Part shown: positions 46,051-58,281 of the stretch, in pieces
Layout: every line of letters begins with the position of its first letter
Numbering within the stretch: position 1 is the first letter of the stretch
Assembly: GCA_025766275.1 (NCBI GenBank)
Contig: JAFKAC010000026.1
Span: forward strand, 310,001-374,000
DNA: 64,000 nucleotides
Origin: Lactarius indigo
Taxonomy: Eukaryota; Basidiomycota; Agaricomycetes; Russulales; Russulaceae
Reading direction: 5' to 3'
Made by a program: the position numbers and the translations under genes
The notes under the pieces: model-generated
The model's database searches: none
What the model was told of the DNA's origin: nothing
The model's input: only the letters and a program-made list of their open reading frames with translations

Positions 46051-49000
46051 ATGTCGACCAGTCTCCAGCCGTCCACCTCAACTCCAAACTTTCATCCGAT
46101 CTTCGAGAAAGCCTTGAAAGAGTATAAGAAGAAGACCGGAAAAGAAATTTCTACCCACCCGCTCGCGGAGGAGATAAATGGCTGCAGTTCTATCGAAGCC
46201 ATCCTCACCGTACTTCAGGGGAAAGCCAACGAACTCAATCAATCCCAGAGCAGCGACGAGCGACTCACGAAATGGCTTACGCCAACCGTGAATGTCCTCG
46301 ATGCTCTCTCTTCCACCCTCGGTGAAGGCGTTGGCACAGTGAGCCCCAGCGTGTTACCTGATTATCGCTTGTGTCCTAACATCAATTTCAGGTATTTCCC
46401 CCAACCAAAATTATATTTTCTGCGATGAGTATCCTCCTCGTAGTGAGTTGACTCTCCGCGTTTGATAACCCTTGATAACCCCCCATTTCCCACAGGCGGC
46501 TAAAGGTACCGCAGCGAGCCGCGATGTACTCATCGAGCTCTTCGAGAGAATTGAAAATTTCTTTGTACGCCTCCAGACCCACACCGAAGTCGCACCGGCC
46601 GTACAGATGACGAACGTGATGGGGAAAGTTATGTCTGAAGTTCTTTCTATGCTTGCGGTCGCGACGAAGGTGATGTATCAAAGCCGAAGGAGTTAGTTGA
46701 TCTTCGCCACCAAGCTTTCCCTCGCTGATATTCGCCCAGAAACATTTCTTAAGAGGCTTGTAGGAAGGAACGATATCGAGGACGCGTTAGTGAAGTTGGA
46801 TAAATTGGAACAGGGGGAGCTCCGGATGGTGTCTGCGCAAGTTTTAAAGACCACGAGCGATCTGAAGGACACGACAAACGATATCAAGGACGCTACCAGT
46901 GATCTAAAGGACGCTACCAGTGATATAAAGGAGGTTACCAGTGACATCAAGGACGGTGCGTAAATATTTCGTCTCGCGGGACAATTCGTGCCGAACCTCT
47001 TCGGATTAGATACGAAGGAAACAAGAGTGATGGTTCAGCAGATCGTCAGCGATGTCACATCCCGCGAATGTTCGTTTCGTCGCGTCCTCACGAATACTTG
47101 TACAGCTCACATATAATTCTAGGGGAGCGGCTCCGAGGATGGTTGACTCCGCCTGATCCATCAACAAACCACACCACCGCGTGCGGCGCTCAGCACGAGA
47201 GAACTGCGGCCTGGGTTTTCAATGAAGATATATTTAGGCAGTGGGAGTCGTCCCAGTTGGGATCCTTATTGTGGATCCATGGCAAAGGTATGGGTGTTCT
47301 CACTCTGCGGGATCCACTCACTGACTGCTCCTGGTTTCGTAGCCGGTTCGGGGAAGAGCATCCTCTGGTTCGCCATTCTGTTTTCTCTCCATACAGACGC
47401 TTATGTCCTCGGTCAGCTCTGCGATTATCCAGCATCTCATCACTCTCCGCGATGCTGGGTTAGCCTCCATTGCCTATTTCTATTTTGATTTTAGAGATGA
47501 CAACAAGAAGCATCGCCGTGGGCTCCTTTCTTCCCTTCTGATACAGCTCTCTTCCCGGTCCACGGATTGTCTCAATATACTCTCCCACGTCTATTCGACC
47601 TACGACGCTGGCAAGGAGCAGCCCAGTGAACGGGCTTTGGTGCAATGCCTCAAAGACATGCTCATGGCGCTGTCACTGTCTCAACTCCCTACTTACATCA
47701 TCCTGGACGCCCTTGACGAATGTCCCAACATCTACGGGATACCAACTCCGCGAGGACATGTTCTCGAACTTGTAAAAGATCTTGTTGACCTCCGCCTTCC
47801 GAATCTACACATGTGCGTTACAAGTCGCTGGGAGAATGATATCCGGACCGCTCTCGAGCCTTTGGCATCGGGCGACTTCTCCCTCCATGATCAACCTGGA
47901 CAGAAGAATGACATCAGCGAATATATCAGCGCTGTTGTTCAATCTGACCCCCAAATGAAAAGCTGGCGGGAAGACGACAGAAGTCTAGTCATCGAGACAC
48001 TTTCAGAGAAAGCCGATGGCATGTAAGGCGATAGTTCATTCCAATCCATACTTCCCTGATTTGATCGTACAGGTTCCGATGGGTCTTTTGTCAGCTGGAG
48101 ATGTTGAGGCATTGTCTAGCTCCCAGTCTCCGGCGCCAACTTGACGAACTACCGAAAAGCCTTGATGAGACGTATGAGCGGGTCTTGAAGGAGATCGAGT
48201 CCACCCACCAAGGCCGATACGCGCGCCGTCTGTTGCAGTGCCTTTCCGTGGCTTGCCGGCCGCTTAGTGTCGAGGAGTTCGCAGAAGTACTTGCGTTTGA
48301 CCTTGACACGACCGAGGGAGAGATCCCTACGCTTCATGCGGAATGGCGCTGGGAAGATCAAGAGCGAGCAGTGTTATCTGCTTGTTCGAGCTTGGTTTCC
48401 ATTGTCGACGGCATATATCCCAACGGCAAATATTTCCGGGTTGTCCAATTTTCACATTTTTCGGTGAAAGAATACCTCACATCAAATCGTCTTCTCGCCG
48501 CGAGCGGAGATATATCACGGTACCATATCCTTCCCGAACCTGCGCACTTGATACTTGCGCGTGCCTGCCTTGGGGTTCTACTCAACTTGGATAATCGCGT
48601 TGACAAAGAAGGCGGTGGCAAGCACAACTACAAGGACATCCCTCTTCTCAAGTATGCTGCTGAACATTGGGCTTCTCACACTCAAGTCGGTAGCATATCG
48701 TCACGCCTGGAGGATGCGATGGAGACACTCTTTGACTTAGACAAGCCATACTTTTTTGAGTGGATATGGATACATGACATCGACCCTTATGTACATGGGT
48801 TTTTGAAAGGATACCATCATCAACCCCTGTACTATGCAGCTCTTTGTGGATTCTATGACCTTGTTCGGCGCCTCGTCCTTAAACACCCGGAGCAAATAAA
48901 TTACCGTTATGGAAATCTCGAGAGTCCCCTGGTTGCGGCCCTATCCAGGAATCACTTTCGGGTTGCCGAGCTCCTAGTTGAGCACGGTGCACGTATTAAT

Positions 49001-50899
49001 GTTCGTGGACACCCCCCACTTTTCCACACAATCCGCTTTTTAGGGGATGCTCGTGTCGACACCGTACATTTTCTGCTCAGACGTGGCGCAGATGTTAACG
49101 CCACGGAGGAGCATTTTTGGACCCCACTGCATATAGCAGCAGAAATGGGAAATCTTAAGGTAGCTCAGATGTTACTCGAACACGGGGCCGAGGTCGATTG
49201 TCGGAACGACAAGGGGCAAACTCCATTACACTTAGTGTCGAACAGGAAGTCCGGCGAATATGAAGGCGAACTTGAACGTGAACGTGTTGTCCTTGCACGA
49301 ATATTGGTGGAGCGCGGTGCGGACGTGATGGCACAAGATGAGGATAGGGCAACCCCGTTACATTTCGCATCATCTTTCGCGCGGGCCGAGATTACCCGGC
49401 TGCTGCTCGACCATGACGCAAACGCCCGGGCAGAGAATAACCAAGGCCGGAGCCCACTGCACGAGGTGTCACGCGGCATCCGCCAATATAAAACGTATCC
49501 TTACCTCGGACTTGGTTCCGGGGACCCAACGTATCACTGCAAAGTAGCTCCCGATGTCGCACTGCTTCTACTAGAACGCGGCATAGACATGAATGCACTA
49601 GATAAGGACCACGCAACCCCGTTACATTTTGCATCCTCCCATGGGATGTTCGAGGTCACACGACTACTGCTCGATCATGGTGCGGAGGCCAACGCGGAGA
49701 ATGTATGGGGCCAGACCCCTCTTCACCAAGTATCGCGGCACGAACAGTACACTAGCGAAAACCCCGATGTCGCACGGCTATTACTGAAGGTCGGAATGGA
49801 TGTTAACGCGCGAGATAAGGAGCAGACAACCCCTTTACATTTTGCGTGTTTCCATGGGCACGTTGAGACGGCACTGGTGTTGCTTGACCACGGAGCCGAA
49901 GTCAACGCACAGAACGCCAATGGCCAGACCCCATTACACCATGCCATAAACGATCGCATGTACGATAATTCCCATGTTGCACGGCTACTGTTGGAGAGGG
50001 GTGCGGATATGAATGCACGAGACAAGGATCAAGAAACCCCGTTACATTTGGCGTCTTACCACTACTCTACGGAGACCATGCTGGTGCTGCTCGACCATGG
50101 TGCAGAAACTGACGTACAGAACGCGGATGGCCAGACCCCATTACACCGAGTGACACAGAGTTCACATTATAAATCATCCCATCCTGAGCTTGCGCGGCGA
50201 TTGTTAGACTGCGGCCTGGACGTAAATGCACGAGACAAGACACAGGCAACCCCATTACATTTTGCATCCTACCATGGGCTTGTCGATGTCGCAAAGGTGC
50301 TGCTCGATCATGGGGCAAGTGCTAATGCGGAGGACATCCAGGGCCAGATTCCATTACACCGGGTATCACAGAGCTTACGCCATTCGGGATTTGGTCCCGA
50401 TGTTGTGCGGCTATTGTTGGAGCACGGTGTGGACGTAAATGCACAAGACAAAGAACAGGCAACCCCGCTACATTTAGCATCCTACTATGGGAATACCTAT
50501 GTTGCAGAGGAGTTGCTTGACCATGGGGTACAGATTAACGCGGAAGACATCCGAGGCCAGACGCCACTACACCGAGTGGTACTAGGCAATCACGATTACT
50601 ACAGTTTCACGACGGCGGAGTCCTGGGATCGAAAACGCCATCCAGACGAAGCTGCTCGTCTCGCACGGCAATTACTGGAGCGCGGTGCGGATGCGAATGC
50701 ACAAAATGAAGACCACGAAACCCCGTTACACCTGGCGTCACGCCTTCGATTGCTTGAAATGGCGCGAATACTTCTCAAGCACGGAGCTAACGTCAATGTG
50801 AAGAACTTGGAGGGAAAGTCACCTTTGCAGCTCGCCTCTGGGAGAAAGAGGAAGGCAATGAAACGATTGTTGTCGGAATACGCCGCCAACCAAGCATGA
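46051..50899 (+). CDS. Goodbye-NACHT-ankyrin STAND receptor, copy 4 (1457 aa)
   Basis: Model: join 46051-46338, 46392-46442, 46496-46691, 46740-46955, 47123-47287, 47343-47367, 47417-48022, 48073-50899 (4374 nt, open). It has five heptads and the P-loop at about 304-311. Intron 6 is 49 nt here, against 51 or 48 nt in the other copies. Without its removal the frame would break, so this copy is the best evidence that intron 6 is spliced and that the strand after the P-loop reads SILCSAIIQHL. There are 19 ankyrin repeats, with a longer repeat 13 (SSHYKSSHPELARRLL) than in copies 1-3. The Goodbye domain shares changes with copy 5 (GKEISTHPL, INGCSS), so the 5' half groups with copy 5. A retroposon lies 93 bp upstream. 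Confidence 0.87.
46850..46954 (+). repeat. Coding 21-bp repeat, 5 heptads (copy 4)
   Basis: Units TTSDLKD, TTNDIKD, ATSDLKD, ATSDIKE, VTSDIKD. The last unit lacks the DTSELKD terminus of copies 1-3 and runs directly into the exon 4 donor. Confidence 0.8.
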
Positions 50900-52373
50900 T
50901 ATGTAGTCGTAATGGGCTTGCTCTATGATACAGTGTGGACATGTTACTTTGTTTGACAAATTCATTCGGATACACAGTTTGTAGGTAGTAGCCATATATG
51001 GAGCGTATTGAAGATGCCCCGCGTCACCTCTGCTCAACCTGACCATTCACGAAACCGTTATCCTTGCCCCTACCCTCGCTCATAACAACCGCCCAGCCCA
51101 ACACGGGCAAGCATGAGCACATCGCATGTCACACAATTTGATGACGCCGCCGACCGCACCGCATGTAACATCACCACTGGTGCCCGGTGGCACCACGGGA
51201 GATGATACAAGCGCAGGTCATAAATGGTCGGGGTGTCAACCGCCCGGCGACGAGAATGAACAGGAAAAATAACGCCGGAAGGCAGAAAACACCGCACTAG
51301 GGAGATGCGCGGCACGCGGGATTATGCGAACGCTAAATAAAGTGACATTTGTATGCATTGGGCTAGTCTGGAAGGGAACGAGAAGTTGTGAGTAATGTTG
51401 AAGAGTTAAAGAGAGGATGCACGTCGAGTATTTCGATATATTTACCGAACCCTAGCGGGGAATTCTTGCCAGCAGACGGGAGACCCGCGTCTGGCGCTGT
51501 CTGTTGGGAGAAACGAGAGGAGGGTGAAAGAGGGATTTATGGGTGAGGGAGCGTAGTCCTTGGAAAGGAAAGGAATGATGTGAATGGTTTCAGTACAAGG
51601 GGAAGGGCGTAGCGCTGTGCTTATACTTGAAAGTTGGCGAGTACATACATATTTCGTCACCGACGGACATCCGAACTTAACTTTTATCAGTGACGACCCG
51701 GAGTGGAACGAGCCCGCACTGTGTCGCCCGGGGCTGCCCATTAATGGAGGTGATGCATCACATGCGCCATGACATCACCGGATCACCACTGGAGCCGCCA
51801 AAGCGGAACAAACCCTGCAGGAGGGGCAGTGATGACCTCAGGAGAAAGGTGCGCTACGAGAATATGCGAGAGCGAAGAAGTGCGACCTAGGAAGTGCAGT
51901 GTGAGTCATGCTATCGTGGAGAGAATGCCGATATCGACCGTTGACCGAGTCAGAGATGCGGACCAAGGTCTGTGCCTTGAATTTCCAGGCTTCGGTGCTG
52001 ATGATGGGGCGTTGAGAACCAGATGCCCTGCAGAGACGAACCCTAATACCAGGCGGGTGATAAGGACGGTAGAGGAGGTGACTGTTTGTTGCGTGAATGT
52101 GCGCAAGTAGGTGTAGGGAGGACTATTTGGATGCCATTCAATTTCTGCGTGAGAGAACAGGAACGGGAAATGTAACGCACCCTTCAAGGGACCTCAAGCA
52201 AGAAAAAAAACTCGTAGTCGATCGCTCAAAGGGAGCTCTGCCTCTGACGCGTCGATGCCGGATCGGAGAAAAGCGAGAAGGAGAGGAGGCAGCCTATTTC
52301 TATGTGTAGGTGAGCAATGAGAGGGGCACGGCTTATATCGGCTAAGATCGGATTCGAATCGGGAATGACACCT

Positions 52374-52440
52374 CTTTTTTTTTTTTTCGAATCCATTAGA
52401 GTGCGCCTTGGGGTACATGGCCCTATGTGGCACTTTAACA
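52374..52440 (-). mobile_element. Same tiny retroposed insertion as in spacer 1 (spacer 4 copy)
   Basis: Flanked by gggaatgacacct at 52361-52373 and, with its last base lost to divergence, gggaatgacacctgg at 52441 onward. It has a longer T run than the spacer 1 copy. It occupies the identical site as 16947-17005 and is absent from spacers 2 and 3. Confidence 0.7.
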
Positions 52441-53805
52441 GGGAATGACACCTGGCGAGCGAGAAGACAGTGCGCATTGCGTGGTCAGTTTATCCGGCAA
52501 GTACCGGTCGTTCTCATGTGGGTTCATTTCACAGTACTGTATTCACTCTAGGGCCACGTCTCACGCTCGCGAGACGACAGGCAGATTCCGCACTCGAAAG
52601 ACACTAGCGCGACATTCCCATTCCCATTCAGTCACTGACCGACATTCCACTCCGCTCTCTGCATCACAACGTGCGCGCGCCGAGTAACTAGTAACTACTG
52701 ATGTAGAACCGCATAGATCGTAGCTAGACGTGACCGCAATAGCACCGATAGCACGTAAAACGCCTCGGGGACTGTCAAAGAACTCAACGGGGATTGTACT
52801 GATCTGCGATAAGATAACGATAAGGGATGCATCCAACTTGGCTCCTTTCGTGTCCGCGACCCCCCATTTCCCTCCTTCCACAAGACCGACTCGCACTAGC
52901 AAGTCAAGAGAACTCCCATACCGTATATCTATCATTGAAAACGGGACGAGTCTCAAGTTTGCTACAGCTGCGGTCGCCGCGGTGAAGAGAAGTTGTGCCG
53001 TGTCAAGAGTGCCGTGTAACTTTCAAGCCCTTTTACTTTTGTGTGGACTAAACTCCTACACGAACGCAAGAGCATGGTCTGAGGTATTGTGTAGCAAGTC
53101 ATGGCACGACTTGGAGCGAGCCTCGGGAGACCTGAAGACCCATAATCATGTACGGTCATTCGTACGCGCCAGGCGTGCTATTCTACCTTGGTGGTACCCT
53201 GCGTGGTCAACGCAGCCCAGAAACCTGCCATGAGTAGCCCAGATCGAGAGTGGAGAGCGGTATCTCTTAACGCCAAGGCAAAGGCGGTGGTAGCCACTAG
53301 CGCATAAGCCAGTCGAAAGAAAAGGTGTGAAGAGGGCAGATTCTCATTGTGTAATGTTTTTGTTTAGAAGTCGGTAAAAGCATAGAGCTTCTGGCACCGA
53401 GCCTGAATGCCCGAAGCTTGAACAACAAGTAATCGCAACTATTCAAGGGAATGGGCCCCAGGTCCATATTACTCGCACAGCGTCCTGAGTCCAACCAGTG
53501 AAACGTCTACAGACGCAGGCCCATGTAGCAACCATGCTCCAGTTATTGTTTGAAATAAACAGATGGGACGAGGGTCGACACTGGCATGTTGACGCGCTTG
53601 AGTCGGAAATAAACGATCAAAGTCAACTCTGGTGCGCACCTAAAACAGTCATACCCGCCGTTGTCTTCGCTTGTGGTGGCACTCCCGCATTCTGCCACCG
53701 ACTTGGTGCACGGCACGTCGTAACTCCTAGCGAACGAATCACCGGATGCACTCCAGTAGGTCATGAGACTGCTCTTACATGCTTTCGATGGCCTCCGGTG
53801 GCCAT

Positions 53806-53960
53806 ATTCCGATGAGGTATCGGTGCTTGGCATTGGTATCGGCAATTGGAGGTTGGGGAGCCTAACGTCATACGAGGGCTGGACAAACCATTTCACTAGG
53901 CCAGAGAGAGGGGATGCGCACAAGATTCACGCGAGAAAGGATCGTAGTTGAAGGCTGTTC
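53806..53960 (+). promoter_or_regulatory. Orphan copy of the NLR promoter (spacer 4)
   Basis: Nearly identical to the orphan promoter at 18374-18560 and likewise not followed by a gene; the next Goodbye exon is 4.3 kb away. Confidence 0.55.
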
Positions 53961-56900
53961 CGATTTGTGAGAGGAACGGGAACCTCGGGCCGAGGTCGTC
54001 TCCACTTCGGTCAGTCTTCGGTCACTACAGTCCACGCAGCAGGATATTCCACGAGTTCCGAGTCGCCACTCACATAAATACTTTCAGATCTCACCCCACT
54101 TGCCCCATACATTCGTTGAACATACCCGTGACCGATTCAAAATAGGATGTGGCTTCAAATTACCCAGCCTTAGCCATTTCCACCTCCCCCTTGACCTCCC
54201 CGTTATCATCGACCAAGACCTTACTAAAGGTCTGTTTGCATCACAGTGACAGCTACATGTATCCGCATAGATCGTGGCTATACGTGACTTAAACTGCACT
54301 GGCACTGCACGAGATGTTTCTCGATTTCTGACGGTGCGTGGGTCGCGCTGATCCATGATGAGATAACGATGAATTCCCTTTCACTCTAGGTCTTGACCAG
54401 CAACCCTAAAGCAACAGGCGAGCCACTCAAAAGCAAAACTGGTGTCGTAAAGCGGTTCGGATGTGACCATATCGTCTCTTCTGCCACGTGATTCCTCCCT
54501 CGACCTTGACCACGACCCCCATTCCCGTCTTTTCTCAAAGGCGACTTGAACCGGCTAGTACCAAAGGGAAGTAGCGCCGGGCCACTGGCAGAGGTTCTAT
54601 AAATTGCGTGATCTTCGAGTCTGCTACAGCTGCGATCTTCGGGGCCACCACTGGCAGAGGTGGAGATGCCATATATGTTACCACACCCCGTGGCAACTCT
54701 CCATCGTTTCTAACTTATGCGCGGACGAGACCCCTATGTCATGGCAGGAACATGGCCTGGGCCCCCGAGGCAGCACAAGCGAGTTGTGGGAGCTTGAGGA
54801 TCTCGTGAAATGCTCACCGATACCCGCGTGCTACGTGAACTTTTCTTTCTCCGGCTTAGTACACCACAGAAACCTGCCAGGAGTAGTGAAGAGCTAGAAC
54901 GAGACGCTGAACGCTAAATTACTAGTAGCAGGTAGTAGCGCCTAAGCCAATCGTACGAAAAGGTGTTCTGCCAAGCAATCATGATACGTCGTCGTCGTGG
55001 CTAGGCACTACGATACATTAGCGTAGAAATGTATTTGTCGTATTTGTTTTACGCGTGGGTAGTATATGCTATAGTAGTGATCTGTAAATGGTAAAAGGTC
55101 ATCATACGCCATCCCTGCCCGGCCTCTCCACCCACGAATACGTTATCCTTGTCCCTACCAGCGCCCGCGACGCCTCCCGTGCTCGTCAGGGCCTCAACCT
55201 CGGCCAGCATCGAGCACAACACATGCGGCTTCTTTCGCACTGCCGCCGGCACCAGATGGCATCGCAGGAGAAGACGTGAATGGCCGGTAAATAGCTGGGA
55301 GGCCGAACGCCTCGCAGGCACAGGACAAACAATGCTAGAGGCGGGTGAGCAAGTATGGATGTATGCAGCGCAGAATGGTGAGTGAGAAGAGAATCGCGAT
55401 TGTATGCAGAGGATGTCCATAATGAGGAGCGGTAGGCAATAGGAGCAGGGCGGCGGCGTATAGTGTATCTGTTTGGGAAGGACGAGAGAGAGGAGTTGGT
55501 AAGGAAGTATAGCCCTTGGAAAAAGGTATGACATGAACGACCCTCGTACGAGGGAACTGCTTATGCACTTACATTTAAAAGTTGGTAAATACGAACGTAT
55601 TTCATCACTTATGTGTTGTACCAAATTGTATCGGGAGAGCGAAGCGGGTTTGCAGTGAGCCTATTAGAAGGAAGGTGAGGACAGGAGGAGAGATGCGTGC
55701 TGCGAGAATATGCATGAGCGATCCAGGAGTCGCTGGAAACATACTCACGAGTCACGCCGCTCGTCTATCCAGCGCTCAGGGCTCAGGGATCGCCGCTCAT
55801 AGGTTTCCACGCCTTTGGGAGATTGGCCGTCCTCTCCAACCTTGGCTACTTTCTTGCCGTCCTCGTGAACCCGGATTGGCGGGCCGGAAGCAAAGTTCCC
55901 ATCCAGTGATGAGGGCGACAGATATTTCGACCGCAAACTTGGAAAATACCTTGAAACGTTTGACTCCGCCCGCCGTCGCCATCACGCAGATGGCACGCAA
56001 ATTGTGGGACGTATTGCCGACGCGCAGTGGAGGAAACGTCGATATCAGGCATCCGATGAAGTCGAGATTGGGGCCGAGATTGGTGCGGCCAAGATATCCT
56101 TATTCCAAGCTTCGGTGTTGATGGTGGGGTGTAGGGAAAACCGGAGCCGTGTAAAGGTGGGACGAACCCTACTGGACAGGCGATAAGGACAGTTGCGGAG
56201 ACAAGTGTTCGCGAATGGGAGTAGAGATACCATTTGACATTTGGGCGCTATTCCGTTTGTGAGCGAGAGAACCGGAATAGAAGAGATAACGCACACTACA
56301 ACGGACCGAGCACTTTCTGACTCCGGCGACAAACATTTCGTTCCATTCACAGCCCAACTTCTCAGTTTGAAGAAGGGCGATATAGGAAAGATGGGAGGTG
56401 GCCTAGTCCTACGTATGCGAAGTCCAGGTTGCCGGAGTCGAGATGGCATAATGGGGTGATAGTCGGGGGAGTTGGACCAGATTTCTTGGGTCAACTTAGC
56501 ATGACACTTGTCGAGCGAGAAGACGATGAGAGTGAGTCGGAGATGTCGGTTTGGCTGACAAACAGTAACAATCACCGGACTTCCGCGTTCCGTTCCACAT
56601 GTTCGCTATTTGTAATTCTTCTATGATAGTTCTCGCCCTACAGTACTAGCAATTTCGACTCCATCACGACGGAACATAAGCAAATGCCGCTTTTGAATAA
56701 CCCTGCCATGACAATTCCGTTGACATCGAGTCATTGATCGACATTGTGCTATCTGCTTCCTGCGCTACAGTCAACGTGCGTGCCGAGTAACTACAGCCGT
56801 AGAACCACACGTATCACGGCTAGATATGACTGCAATGGCATTTAATACCACCCGAAACGTTTCAGGGACAGTTGAATAACTCAACGGGGGTCGTGTTGAT

Positions 56901-57810
56901 CTGCGATAAGATAACGATAACTTAATTGAAACGCACCCAACTCGGCTCCTTTCGTGTCCGCGACCCCTTCTGCAAGACCAACTAGAAGTGCCAAAGAGAA
57001 CCCACCCCATACCGTACAGCTATCGACGGGTCTCGAGTTTGCGACAACTGCAGTCACCGTGGCTGCTAGAGGTGGAGAGGAGAGGGATGTGAGGACTGCC
57101 GTGTAGCCTGTGGGCCATTCTACTTTTGCGCGGACGAAACTCCTATGAGTGCGAGAACTCCTGAGGTACTGCGTCACACACGACTCGGGGCGAGCCACGG
57201 GATCTTGTACATTCGCCAATACGTGCTACGTACGTTGTTCTACCTTGATAGTACCTGTCTGGTTAGTGCGCCCCAGAAATCCGCAATGAGTAACGCAGAT
57301 TGGGAGTGACGTGTGCGGAATTGCTTGATGTGGATGCAGTGCTGGCGGTAGCTACTAGCGCAGAGGCCAGTCGGAAGACAAAGTGTGGGAAGGAAGGAGG
57401 ACAGATGGTCGTCGTGTAATGGGATATCGTTTTCGTCTGTAAGTCGGGAAATGTGCATAGGGGGTCTGGAACGGAACTTGAAGGACAAGCGAGTGCGACT
57501 TGTGCCAAAGGAAAGGACAGAAGCCCACACTCGTTCCCTAATTCTATCAGTGTCGTTTACAGACGCAGGCAAACGCAGCGACCATGCCCTGGTCGTCAAT
57601 CGAAACAAACGAATCGAACGAGGGTTGGCGACAGTGACAGGTCGACACCCTTGAGGAAGATAATCGTGAACAGGATTTCATAAACCACCATGGTACGCAC
57701 CTAAAAGTGACATCCCTGCCGTTATCCTCACTCATAGTATCCCTTCCAAGCTTTGCCACCGCCATGGTATGCGGGACGTCGCAACCCCTAGTGAGCATAT
57801 CGCCAGAAGC

Positions 57811-58281
57811 ACTGATCCAGTAGGCTGTGAGATGGTTCTCCCGCGCTATCAATGACCTCCGATGACCATATTCTTACTAGCATATCAGTGCCTAGCGTTG
57901 GTGTCGGCGGCTGAGGTTGGTTTTTGGGGCGTAACGTCATACGAGGGCTGGACGAACCCCTTCACGGGGCCGGACAGAGGAAATGAGCACAGCATGGACG
58001 CACAAGAGAGGATCGTGGTTGGATGTCGTTCCCATTCATGAAGGGGGGCGAACGGGAACGAGAGAAAGAGCACACACCGAGGACTGAGAAGGAAGCTGCG
58101 TGTCGCGTTTGAGCCGGTCCGGATATGTCCCGATGAGCGCCTGTACCAACGTTATCCAATCATGTGTGCTGTGCGAGAGGCTGTGCGCGCTACCTGCACA
58201 CGTTTTCCACCTGAGAAACGTGGTCCTCGGCTCGCATTTTCGACCTGCGCTCTTATCGAACTCAAAGTTACCAAATTTACG
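57811..58281 (+). promoter_or_regulatory. Conserved 5' flank (promoter region) of gene 5
   Basis: Carries catacgagggctggacgaac near 57939, the aacgggaacgagagaaagag block and the gccggtccgg box at 58113-58122 followed by atatgtcc. The box lies about 160 bp upstream of the start codon. It represents the uninterrupted form of the gene 4 flank. Confidence 0.55.

Larger units (their letters stand above)
50900..58281. other. Spacer 4: repeated non-coding modules between genes 4 and 5
   Basis: No supported gene. Same layout as spacer 1: 3'-flank module (50900 to about 51560, AATAAA near 51335), intergenic module (about 51580-53960) with a retroposed insertion and an orphan promoter, a partial piece, and a diverged 3'-flank piece (about 54970-55500). 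The second intergenic module (about 55560-58281) leads into gene 5. The stretch from about 51995 to 54680 is nearly identical to 16566-19220 in spacer 1. Confidence 0.7.
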
